Of a stretch of DNA of 12,422 nt, positions 5,688-12,238 are shown piece after piece (the first letter of the stretch is position 1; every line of letters begins with the position of its first letter). The position numbers were made by a program, and so were the translations under genes. Source of the DNA: an uncultured Fibrobacter sp. GTDB taxonomy: Bacteria > Fibrobacterota > Fibrobacteria > Fibrobacterales > Fibrobacteraceae. The DNA lies in contig CALATK010000183.1 of NCBI GenBank assembly GCA_937891805.1, positions 1 through 12,422 on the forward strand, given 5' to 3'. A model generated the notes under the pieces. That model did not search any database, was not told the origin of the DNA, and saw nothing but the letters and a program-made list of their open reading frames with translations.

Positions 5688-8009
5688 ATGAATCTTTCCA
5701 AATCCTACCAGGAGCTGATTTCTTGCTGTAACCACCAGGTGTTGGTTCTGGATGGCGGTTTCAATGCCGTGCTCCAGCGGCTGAACCTGTCCGAGGCCGA
5801 TTTCCGCGGGAAGATGTTTGCGGACCATTTCGTGGAACTGAAAGGCGACAACGACGTGCTGTGCCTTACCGCGCCGGACAAGGTGAAAGGGATTCACCTG
5901 GCATTTTTGGAAGCGGGCGCGGACCTGATAGAGGCGAATACCGCTTGTGCTTCCAGTTTCGGCCAGACCAAGTACCGTCTAGAGCACATGGCCTACGACA
6001 TAGCCAAGGCGGGAGCCCAGGCGGCTTGCGAAGCCGTTAAAGAATTTAACGCCTGGCGCAGGGTCCAGGGAAAGATGGTGACACCCAAGTTCGTGGTTGG
6101 GGCTATCGCTTCTATTTCTTCTGTGACAGATTTTAGTGAACTCTCGATGGCCTACGGTGAGCAAGTGCGTGGGCTTTTGGACGGCGGCGCCGATGTGCTT
6201 TTGGTGAAATCGGTTTCAGATATGCGAAACTGCAAGGCCGCTCTCTATGCCATCTGCAAGGAATGCGAAAAGCGGGGCGAACTTTTCCCCATTATGGTTT
6301 CGGGAAGTTTTGTTGGCTCAGGCGGCCGCATGGCGGCAGGGCTTTCGGCCAAGGCCTTTTGGCATAGCGTTTCCAGTTTTCCGATTTTCAGTATTGGGTT
6401 CAACTGTGGCCTAGAAGCCGCTGACATACGCTCCCTTATGCGGGATGTGGATAGTGCCCGCGTGCGCTTGAGCGTATGTGCCGACAAGATAATCCCGGAT
6501 GAGGTCTCGGTGAATATCGTGGGGGGCTGTAGCGAGACAACGCCCGAAGCGATCCGAACTTTTGCCCGTGTGTATGCGGCAAGGGACCCCCGCAAGGTGC
6601 CCGCCCGTGACTACAACATGCTGTTGAGCGGGCTTGAACCTTTGGAACTAGCCCCTGAACACAAGCTTGTTTCCATTGTGCCGCCTGGGAAACCGGGAAC
6701 TGTCGTGCGTGTGGACCTAGACGGAGGGCTTGCGGACCCGAAAGCCGAGATGCCCCGATTCTTGAAGGATTTGTTAGAAACGCCATCCATAGCCAAGTGC
6801 CCGGTGATGATTGAATCCATCCGGTGGGATACCTTGCTTTCGGGTATGGAAAACGTGCAGGGCAAGGGAATCGTCAAGTCCATCAGCCTCAAGAAAGGGG
6901 AGGATATTTTCTTCTTGGAGGCCGAAGAAATTCGCCGTCACGGCTTTGCCGTGGTCTGCAGGGCAGAAGATGAACAGGGGCCTGCCCTGACCTATGAGCG
7001 CCGTACGGAACTGATGGAACGCATGTACCGCCTGCTGGTGGGGCGCTTGGATTTTGCGCCCGAAGATATCCTGTTCGATCCGGGGGTTTTGCCGTTGGGT
7101 ACAGGTCGTGACGAATACCCGGATTCGGCCAAGGAATTCTTTGAGGCCTGCCGATTTGTGAAGGAAAATCTGCCCCACGCTCATGTGGTGGGAGACCTTT
7201 CTTTGCTGGGGTATGCCTTCAAGGAAGACGCCTACTTGCGGGACTGCATGAATTCCGTGTTCCTGAACCATGCGACCATGGCGGGCCTGGATTTTGGATT
7301 CGTTGAAGGCGATTCCGTGCCCGCCTACGAAGAAATTCCGCTGGAGCTTCGCCATCTGATAGAAGACTTGTTGTTCAACCGCAGTCCGGAGGCTACGGAC
7401 GCCCTGCTGGAATATGCGGAATTGTCGGTCAAGAAAAGGGCGGGCTCTGCCGGAGCGAAAATTTTTATGCCCCGGCTGGAAAAACGTTTTGCCGAGCTGA
7501 AGCGAAATTTGGCTGCCAAGCGGGAATCTCTTGGGACCGAAGCCCGTGTGAATCCTCCTTTTGCCTCTAAGTTCGTTCTTGCCTCAATGGATTCCCTTGT
7601 CCACGACATCGACAGGGATATTCTGGACGAACTGCTTTTGAACTACGGGTTCCCGGTGGTGGACCTGCAGCAGGGGTGCACCTGTGAAAAGATTCTGGAA
7701 ACCCTGGTCTGCGAACAGCCGGACATTGTCTACCTGTCGTCACAGTTCACTTCGGGACTCCTGGAAATGATGCATGTGGTCAAGGAATTCAAGAAACAGG
7801 AAATCGGAATCCCCTTGCTTCTCGGTGGTAGCGCCGTGTCCGACGGTCTTGTGGCGGCACGGATTGCACCCGAGGCCCTTGGGCCAGTGGTCTATGTTTC
7901 CGACGTGAGGAAGGTGGTCAAGGTGGCGGAAGCCCTTGTGGACGAAGCCAAGCGCCCCGCGTTCCTTGAAGCCCTGAAGGCTCACCAGAAGAAGGTGGCG
8001 GGGGTGTGA
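5688..8009 (+). CDS. MetH-like protein: degenerate homocysteine-MT, pterin-binding and cobalamin-binding domains
   Basis: This 773-residue protein has the domain order of cobalamin-dependent methionine synthase but no C-terminal reactivation domain (E. coli MetH about 1227 residues; Thermotoga's short form is of similar size). The homocysteine domain (15-295) keeps VLDGGFNAVLQ, EADFRG and EAGADLIEANT. Of the three zinc ligands Cys240 (FNCGLE) and Cys281 remain, but GGCCGTTP has become GGCSETTP, with Ser282 in place of the last Cys. The pterin domain (about 325-580) keeps QGKGIVKSISLKKGE and ILFDP but lacks GERTN; GGVSN has become GDLSL. The helical cap before the B12 domain is reduced to a short linker (581-627). 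In the B12 domain (628-765) the axial His639 is kept in VHDI, but Asp757, Gly762 and Ser810 of MetH align with Leu637, Asp642 and Gly690. Family assignment is secure; methionine synthase activity is doubtful. AGAGG lies 7 bases before ATG 5688. Confidence 0.85.
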   Translation: MNLSKSYQELISCCNHQVLVLDGGFNAVLQRLNLSEADFRGKMFADHFVELKGDNDVLCLTAPDKVKGIHLAFLEAGADLIEANTACASSFGQTKYRLEHMAYDIAKAGAQAACEAVKEFNAWRRVQGKMVTPKFVVGAIASISSVTDFSELSMAYGEQVRGLLDGGADVLLVKSVSDMRNCKAALYAICKECEKRGELFPIMVSGSFVGSGGRMAAGLSAKAFWHSVSSFPIFSIGFNCGLEAADIRSLMRDVDSARVRLSVCADKIIPDEVSVNIVGGCSETTPEAIRTFARVYAARDPRKVPARDYNMLLSGLEPLELAPEHKLVSIVPPGKPGTVVRVDLDGGLADPKAEMPRFLKDLLETPSIAKCPVMIESIRWDTLLSGMENVQGKGIVKSISLKKGEDIFFLEAEEIRRHGFAVVCRAEDEQGPALTYERRTELMERMYRLLVGRLDFAPEDILFDPGVLPLGTGRDEYPDSAKEFFEACRFVKENLPHAHVVGDLSLLGYAFKEDAYLRDCMNSVFLNHATMAGLDFGFVEGDSVPAYEEIPLELRHLIEDLLFNRSPEATDALLEYAELSVKKRAGSAGAKIFMPRLEKRFAELKRNLAAKRESLGTEARVNPPFASKFVLASMDSLVHDIDRDILDELLLNYGFPVVDLQQGCTCEKILETLVCEQPDIVYLSSQFTSGLLEMMHVVKEFKKQEIGIPLLLGGSAVSDGLVAARIAPEALGPVVYVSDVRKVVKVAEALVDEAKRPAFLEALKAHQKKVAGV

Positions 8010-8018
8010 GACTAGTGA

Positions 8019-8158
8019 TGAGTTGTCAGTTATGAGTATTGAGTTTTGAGTGGCCAACTATGAGTAGCATTGTGTTTCTATTCTCAACAAGTCTTATTTC
8101 TTCTATAACTGACAACTGATAACTAACAACTGATAACTGGTAACTGCGCCAAAGGCGC
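8019..8158 (+). repeat. Heptad inverted-repeat element with GCGCC-AAA-GGCGC palindrome
   Basis: The left arm (8019-8067) is built of 7-base units around TGAGTTN/TCAGTTA. The right arm (8106-8145) is built of complementary units TAACTGA/CAACTGA. The arms can pair imperfectly over about 32 bases around an AT-rich middle. A 13-base palindrome, GCGCC AAA GGCGC (8146-8158), abuts the right arm just upstream of the yceD promoter. No open reading frame of note is inside. With the promoter at 8166-8194 it fills the 194-base gap between the MetH-like gene and yceD. Confidence 0.7.
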
Positions 8159-8165
8159 ATATCCC

Positions 8166-8194
8166 TTGACCTTCTAGCCCCCTTTTGCTAAATT
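8166..8194 (+). promoter_or_regulatory. Sigma70-type promoter of the yceD-rpmF-plsX operon
   Basis: TTGACC (8166-8171) is followed after exactly 17 bases by TAAATT (8189-8194). Start of transcription is expected near 8201, only about 3 bases before the TTG start codon proposed for yceD. It is the best-formed promoter in the window. Confidence 0.65.
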
Positions 8195-8203
8195 TTGCCC
8201 GCT

Positions 8204-8734
8204 TTGAAAATTGAACTTGTAAAGACCCTTGCCGAACCCGAAGACCGCTCCACGGTCTGGTCCCGCGATGATGCTCCGGAACTGTTCGACGAACTGCACC
8301 TGGTGGGTAAGCTTGAAGCGAAACTGCTCATAAGTCCCGAAAGCGGGGACCGTTTCCTTTTGACGGGCAAGCTTTCCGGTGTGCAGAACCTGGTCTGTTC
8401 CCGCACGTTGGAACCTTTCGACAGGCCGTTTTCTACCGAGATGGTGGTGGAGGTGACCCGCTGCCAGGTGGCAAATCAGGAGCTTGACGACGAAGACGCC
8501 GACGTGTATGCCTACCGGATTCCCCAGAATCAGGAATTCGTGGAGGTGTCCGAGTGCGTTCGGGAGCTTGTAATCCTACAGGAACCCCAGGCTCCCGTGA
8601 AAAATCCCGAAGAAAATTTTATCTTTGAACCAAACAATCAAGCCGACGAAGGTCCTGACGGTGCCGAAAAGCCCATGGACCCCCGTTGGGACAAACTGAA
8701 AGCTCTCAAGAGCAAAATGGAAAATAGGAGTTAA
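8204..8734 (+). CDS. yceD: YceD/DUF177 family protein
   Basis: This 176-residue protein belongs to the YceD (DUF177) family, found almost universally just upstream of rpmF. In E. coli and plants it is linked to 23S rRNA accumulation, probably with a ribosome-assembly role in the cytoplasm. The family signature region is seen as [14 protein letters not shown] (the usual second cysteine of C..C is Thr here), an acidic middle, and the C-terminal [14 protein letters not shown]. The metal-binding-type cysteines near the C-terminus of many homologues are absent. The start is uncertain: TTG 8204 gives MKIELVKTL, matches the family N-terminus, and fits the promoter; TTG 8195 would lie immediately after the -10 element, before the predicted transcript start. 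There is no Shine-Dalgarno site. rpmF starts 2 bases after its stop, so the two are co-transcribed. Confidence 0.85.
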   Translation: MKIELVKTLAEPEDRSTVWSRDDAPELFDELHLVGKLEAKLLISPESGDRFLLTGKLSGVQNLVCSRTLEPFDRPFSTEMVVEVTRCQVANQELDDEDADVYAYRIPQNQEFVEVSECVRELVILQEPQAPVKNPEENFIFEPNNQADEGPDGAEKPMDPRWDKLKALKSKMENRS

Positions 8735-8736
8735 AA

Positions 8737-8925
8737 ATGGCCGTACCTAAAAGAAAGACCTCTACCGCCCGTCGTGACAAGCGCCGCACCCACTGGAAGA
8801 TGGAAGCGCCCGCCATGGCTACTTGCGACCACTGCGGTTCTGTGAAGCGCCCGCACCGCGTGTGCCCGGTCTGCGGTTTCTACAATGGTGTAGAAGTTGT
8901 CGACATGAAGGGTGCCGAAGCCTAA
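8737..8925 (+). CDS. rpmF: 50S ribosomal protein bL32
   Basis: At 62 residues it has the normal size for bL32, a small zinc-ribbon protein of the large ribosomal subunit near the peptidyl-transferase centre region. It starts with the conserved [20 protein letters not shown] and carries the four zinc ligands Cys30, Cys33, Cys43 and Cys46 (CDHC and CPVC), so it is the zinc-binding (C+) form. TAGGAG (8725-8730) lies 6 bases before the ATG and overlaps the end of yceD, which fits translational coupling. The order yceD-rpmF-plsX is conserved widely in bacteria. Confidence 0.98.
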   Translation: MAVPKRKTSTARRDKRRTHWKMEAPAMATCDHCGSVKRPHRVCPVCGFYNGVEVVDMKGAEA

Positions 8926-8931
8926 TTGTTC

Positions 8932-8937
8932 TAAATT
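8932..8937 (+). promoter_or_regulatory. Possible -10 element (TAAATT) upstream of plsX
   Basis: TAAATT in TTCTAAATTAAAC matches the window's shared element and lies 21 bases before ATG 8959. No -35 is seen at a proper distance. It could give plsX a secondary promoter besides read-through from yceD-rpmF, but the evidence is weak. Confidence 0.25.
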
Positions 8938-8958
8938 AAACGAAAACGGGAGGTTTCC

Positions 8959-9942
8959 ATGATTCGTGTAGCTCTGGATGCTCTGGGTGGCGATTTTGCC
9001 CCCGATGTGGTTGTTGAAGGCGCCGTCAATGCGGTGAACAAGAACCCCAATGTCCACGTTGTCCTTTGCGGCCCCGAGGCCGTGGTCAAGGAGAAACTGG
9101 CAAAGCTCGGCTATGCGGGTCAGGGAATTTCCGTCGTCGATGCCCCCGATCCGGTGGCCATGGACGAACATCCTGTCCAGGTTCTCAAGAAGAAGCCCCA
9201 TTCCGGTTTGGTGACCTGCGTCGCCCTCCAGAAGAAGGGCATGGTGGACGCCTCCGTGAGCGCCGGTAACTCCGGTGCCATGATGGCCAGCTGCCTCATG
9301 CTTCTGGGCAAGTCCAGCGAAAAGTTCAGCCGTCCGCCTATTGGCTGCGTGATTCCTACCGCTGACCGCCCCATCATCTTGGTGGATGCCGGTGCCAACG
9401 TAGATGAACGCGCCTCTACCCTGGTGGATTTCGCCATCGCCGGTTCCGCCTTCGCCGAGACCTACTTCGGTTACCAGAACCCGAAGGTGGGCCTCTTGAA
9501 CATGGGCGAAGAGGAACACAAGGGTCCGGCAGTGCTGCAGGAAGCGCACCAGCTGTTGAAGTCCGCCCCGGTGAACTTTATCGGTAACATCGAAGGCGAA
9601 ACCCTCATCATGGGTGCCGCCGACGTGGTGGTGACCTCCGGCTTTACGGGCAACGTAGTTCTGAAGATGCTGGAAGGTTTCTTCGAACTGCACCAGAAGA
9701 TGTTCGGGACTATTGATACCGAAGCGGGCCGTCGCTTTGCCGAGATGTGGGACTACCGCATGACCGGTGGCGCCTTGCTCTTGGGCCTGAACGGCACGGG
9801 CATTATCGCCCACGGACGCTCCGACGCCCTCGCTATCGAGAAGGCTGTGGAAGTGGCCGCCAAGTACGCCGAGAAGGGCGTGTCCAAGAACGTGAACGAG
9901 CGTCTGGCCGCCATCAAGGACGAACCTGCCGAGGCCAAGTAA
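8959..9942 (+). CDS. plsX: Phosphate acyltransferase PlsX
   Basis: This 327-residue enzyme converts acyl-ACP and phosphate to acyl-phosphate, which PlsY uses to acylate glycerol-3-phosphate. It is a peripheral membrane enzyme at the start of phospholipid synthesis. The family hallmarks are in order: DALGGD (7-12), MDEHPVQVLKKKPHS (68-82), SAGNSGA (101-107), LVDAGANVD (141-149), FIGNIEGE, ADVVVTSGFTGNVVLKMLEG and HGRSDALAIEKAV. Length is normal. GGGAGG (8948-8953) lies 5 bases before the ATG. The gene ends in a strong terminator, so unlike many bacteria it is not followed directly by fabH or fabD; no fabH is in this window. Confidence 0.97.
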   Translation: MIRVALDALGGDFAPDVVVEGAVNAVNKNPNVHVVLCGPEAVVKEKLAKLGYAGQGISVVDAPDPVAMDEHPVQVLKKKPHSGLVTCVALQKKGMVDASVSAGNSGAMMASCLMLLGKSSEKFSRPPIGCVIPTADRPIILVDAGANVDERASTLVDFAIAGSAFAETYFGYQNPKVGLLNMGEEEHKGPAVLQEAHQLLKSAPVNFIGNIEGETLIMGAADVVVTSGFTGNVVLKMLEGFFELHQKMFGTIDTEAGRRFAEMWDYRMTGGALLLGLNGTGIIAHGRSDALAIEKAVEVAAKYAEKGVSKNVNERLAAIKDEPAEAK

Positions 9943-9979
9943 TAGGTTTTCGTTAATTTATCTGCAACAAACTTTTGAG

Positions 9980-10009
9980 GACGGAGTTGAATGACTCCGT
10001 TCTTTTTTT
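9980..10009 (+). terminator. Rho-independent terminator after plsX
   Basis: ACGGAGT (9981-9987), loop TGAATG, ACTCCGT (9994-10000), then TCTTTTTTT. The 7-bp perfect stem and T-run end the yceD-rpmF-plsX unit about 40 bases after the plsX stop. Confidence 0.85.
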
Positions 10010-10099
10010 GTTTCCGTTATACCGAAATGTTGACATTACAAAAATGTTTTATTTCTCTTTGATTTGCTGGGAAAGCCTAGTAATGACATGATATTATTT

Positions 10100-10107
10100 T
10101 AAATTTG
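10100..10107 (+). promoter_or_regulatory. Possible -10 element (TAAATTTG) for fabD
   Basis: The 201-base gap between plsX and fabD must hold a promoter because a terminator precedes it. TAAATTTG matches both the TAnATT element of this window and the TAnnTTTG form known from Bacteroidetes promoters, and lies 36 bases before ATG 10144. A perfect TTGACA at 10030-10035 lacks a matching -10 at 16-18 bases. The choice is uncertain. Confidence 0.35.
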
Positions 10108-10143
10108 GATAGTAACAAAAAGCGGTTTTCCGCAGAGGTGATA

Positions 10144-11061
10144 ATGTCCAAGACGATTTTGCTTTTCCCTGGTCAGGGTGCCCAGTATGTGGGCATGGGC
10201 CAGACTCTCGCATCCACTTTCGAGCCTGCCAAGAAGCTGATGATGCAGGCCGACGAGATTCTCGGCTTCTCGCTGTCGAAGCTTATGGCGGAAGGCCCCG
10301 AAGATGTGCTGAAGAGCACCGACAATACCCAGCCGGCACTGTTTACGGTGTCTGCCATGGTGATGGAACTTTTGAAGTCCGAAGGCTTTGCCTTTGACTA
10401 TGTGGCAGGTCACTCTCTGGGTGAATATTCCGCCATTTACGCTGCCGGCGGTTTCAGCTTCGAAGAGGGGCTGCGCCTGGTGCGGACCCGCGGTGAACTC
10501 ATGGCCAGCGCGGGCAGCAAGAACCCCGGCGCCATGGCCGCCATCATGGGTCAGGCCCAAGCAAAGATTCTGGAACTCTGCGAAGCCGTGAAGGACGCGG
10601 GCGTGGTGGTTCCCGCCAATATCAACTGCCCGGGCCAGATTGTGGTGTCCGGTGCTGTTGCCGGTGTGAACAAGCTGGTGGAAAACTGCGGTGCCGCTGG
10701 CATCAAGGCCATTCCGCTGGCCGTTTCTGGCGCTTTCCATAGCCCGCTGATGCAGTTTGCCCAGGCGGGCCTTGCCGAGGCTATCGCAAAGACTACCTTC
10801 AAGGACGTGGAAAAGCCGGTGATTGCCAACGTGGTGGCAGAACCCGTTACCAAGGGCGCAGAAATTGCCGACCTGCTGGTGCGCCAGCTGGTAAGCCCCG
10901 TCCGCTGGAACGACTGCATGAACAAGGCTATGTCTCTGGGAGTGACCCAGGGCGTGGAAGTGGGCTCCGGCAAGGTGCTGATGGGCCTCATGAGAAAGAT
11001 TAGTCGCGACGTGAAGGTCACGCCGGTAGAGACCATCGAGGCGTTCCAGGCTCTTGGCTAA
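10144..11061 (+). CDS. fabD: Malonyl-CoA:ACP transacylase FabD
   Basis: This 305-residue enzyme moves the malonyl group from CoA to acyl carrier protein, supplying the chain-extender unit for fatty-acid synthesis in the cytoplasm. Family motifs are complete: FPGQGAQYVGMG with Gln11, GHSLGEYSA with nucleophile Ser91, Arg116 for malonyl carboxylate binding, NCPGQIVVSGA, and AFHSPLM with catalytic His199. ATG 10144 is chosen because AGAGG (10134-10138) lies 5 bases upstream and MSKTILLFPGQG matches the family; an upstream in-frame TTG at 10105 falls within the promoter region. fabG follows after 116 bases containing a heptad inverted repeat, and probably shares the transcript. Confidence 0.97.
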   Translation: MSKTILLFPGQGAQYVGMGQTLASTFEPAKKLMMQADEILGFSLSKLMAEGPEDVLKSTDNTQPALFTVSAMVMELLKSEGFAFDYVAGHSLGEYSAIYAAGGFSFEEGLRLVRTRGELMASAGSKNPGAMAAIMGQAQAKILELCEAVKDAGVVVPANINCPGQIVVSGAVAGVNKLVENCGAAGIKAIPLAVSGAFHSPLMQFAQAGLAEAIAKTTFKDVEKPVIANVVAEPVTKGAEIADLLVRQLVSPVRWNDCMNKAMSLGVTQGVEVGSGKVLMGLMRKISRDVKVTPVETIEAFQALG

Positions 11062-11150
11062 TTCGGATTTATGAATTCGGAATTCGGAATGGGCATAATC
11101 GCGGCTACGCCGCCTAACTAATGAACTCTGAACTCTGAATTCTGAATTTA
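11061..11150 (+). repeat. Heptad inverted-repeat element between fabD and fabG
   Basis: The left arm (about 11061-11090) has 7-base units TTCGGAT/TTCGGAA. The right arm (11120-11150) has units TGAACTC/TGAATTC/TGAATTT. Reverse-complemented, the right arm aligns to the left with a mix of matches and G-U-compatible changes. The loop contains the 13-base palindrome GCGGC TAC GCCGC (11101-11113). No T-run follows, so it does not look like an ordinary terminator inside the fab operon. Confidence 0.7.
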
Positions 11151-11177
11151 TTTTAAACCATTAACCTAAGGACTACT

Positions 11178-11918
11178 ATGGGAAAACTTACAGGTAAAAA
11201 AGCGATTGTGACGGGAGCTTCCCGTGGTATCGGCCTTGCTATTGCCACCGAACTGGCCCGGGAAGGGGCCGACGTGGCGATTCTCTCTACCTCCGTCAAG
11301 GAGGACCTGGCCGCCAAACTATCTTCCGAACTTGGGGTGCAGGTCAAGAGCTACGCCTGCAACGTGGCCGACTCCGAAACGGTGCAGTCCGTGTTCAAGC
11401 AGATTATCGCCGACATGGGTACGGTGGATATTTTGGTCAACAATGCGGGAATCACCCGCGACGGCCTACTCATGCGCATGAAGGACGAGGATTTTGACGC
11501 CGTCATCGCCACGAACCTCCGTTCCGTGTTCCTTTGCACCCGCGCCGTGGCCCGCACCATGATGGGCAACCGCTCGGGCCATATCGTGAACGTTTCCAGC
11601 ATCAACGCCCTGCGTGGCCAGGCTGGCCAGTCCAACTATGCCGCCGCCAAGGCGGGGGTGATCGGCCTAACCCGGACCAACGCCATGGAACTGTCCTCCA
11701 GGGGCATTACGGTAAACGCCGTGGCACCCGGATTTATCGATACGGACATGACGGCCAAGCTGAGCCCCGAAGTCAGGGAAAAATATGCCGCTCAGATCCC
11801 CCTGGGACGCCTGGGCCAGCCCGAAGATGTGGCGAAATTGGTGGCTTTTTTGGCATCGGACGATGCGAAATACATCACAGGCCAAATAATTGGCGTGGAC
11901 GGGGGCTTGAACGCCTAG
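11178..11918 (+). CDS. fabG: 3-oxoacyl-ACP reductase FabG
   Basis: This 246-residue NADPH-dependent short-chain dehydrogenase reduces 3-ketoacyl-ACP to 3-hydroxyacyl-ACP, the first reduction of each elongation round. It shows the nucleotide-binding TGASRGIG (12-19), NNAG (88-91), the catalytic tetrad Asn113, Ser141, Tyr154 and Lys158 (YAAAK), and the C-terminal VDGGLNA typical of FabG. Length is normal. AAGGA (11168-11172) is 5 bases before ATG 11178. Its position between fabD and acpP supports the housekeeping FabG rather than another SDR reductase. Its last codons overlap the -35 of the probable acpP promoter. Confidence 0.97.
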   Translation: MGKLTGKKAIVTGASRGIGLAIATELAREGADVAILSTSVKEDLAAKLSSELGVQVKSYACNVADSETVQSVFKQIIADMGTVDILVNNAGITRDGLLMRMKDEDFDAVIATNLRSVFLCTRAVARTMMGNRSGHIVNVSSINALRGQAGQSNYAAAKAGVIGLTRTNAMELSSRGITVNAVAPGFIDTDMTAKLSPEVREKYAAQIPLGRLGQPEDVAKLVAFLASDDAKYITGQIIGVDGGLNA

Positions 11919-11935
11919 CCAATAATTTCTAAATT
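11907..11935 (+). promoter_or_regulatory. Probable acpP promoter overlapping the end of fabG
   Basis: TTGAAC (11907-11912) lies within the final codons of fabG and is spaced 17 bases from TAAATT (11930-11935). Transcription would begin near 11942 with a leader of about 24 bases containing GGAG. It would let the abundant carrier protein be made in excess of the upstream enzymes. Confidence 0.5.
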
Positions 11936-11965
11936 TTAACTAAACAAATCCAAATGGAGTAAACA

Positions 11966-12208
11966 ATGACACAAGAAGAAATTTTTAAGAAGATCACCGA
12001 CGTTATCGTTTCCAAGCTGGAAGTGAAGGCCGAGGACGTGAAGATGGAATCCGAGTTCAGCAACGACCTCGGTGCCGACTCTCTCGACCGCGTCGAACTG
12101 GTGATGGCTCTCGAAGACGAATTCGAAGTCGAAATCCTCGACTCCGACGCCGAGAAGTTCCAGAAGGTCGCCGACGTGGTTGCCTTCATCGAAGCCAAGA
12201 AGGCATAA
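11966..12208 (+). CDS. acpP: Acyl carrier protein
   Basis: This 80-residue acidic protein carries growing acyl chains on a 4'-phosphopantetheine arm during fatty-acid and lipid synthesis. The attachment site is Ser39 in GADSLDRVEL, and the conserved helix II/III region EDEFEVEILDSDAEKFQKV follows. Length and four-helix layout are standard. GGAG (11956-11959) is 6 bases before ATG 11966. A likely private promoter lies at 11907-11935 and a strong terminator follows, so acpP may be expressed both from the fab transcript and on its own. fabF, which often follows acpP, is not next here. Confidence 0.98.
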   Translation: MTQEEIFKKITDVIVSKLEVKAEDVKMESEFSNDLGADSLDRVELVMALEDEFEVEILDSDAEKFQKVADVVAFIEAKKA

Positions 12209-12238
12209 TTTAGGCCTGCTTCGATAAAGAAACTGGAC

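Noticed and set aside
5688..8009. Straight annotation as methionine synthase metH
   Set aside because: Too many catalytic, folate- and cobalamin-binding residues are missing; a MetH-like label is safer.
8019..8146. Possible CRISPR array from repeated AACTGA-type units
   Set aside because: The units are 7 bases, adjacent, degenerate and arranged as inverted arms with no unique spacers; no cas genes are present.
8731..9813. Long 360-codon open frame on the minus strand, rich in His and Gly
   Set aside because: It runs antisense to plsX and rpmF, has no family resemblance or Shine-Dalgarno site, and its composition is what the third-position GC bias of plsX gives in that frame.
10030..10035. 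Perfect TTGACA as fabD promoter -35
   Set aside because: No acceptable -10 lies 16-18 bases downstream (TTCTCT or similar), so it was kept only as a remark.
10099..10740. 213-codon minus-strand frame opposite fabD
   Set aside because: It is a shadow of the highly conserved fabD, without its own start signals or recognisable domain.
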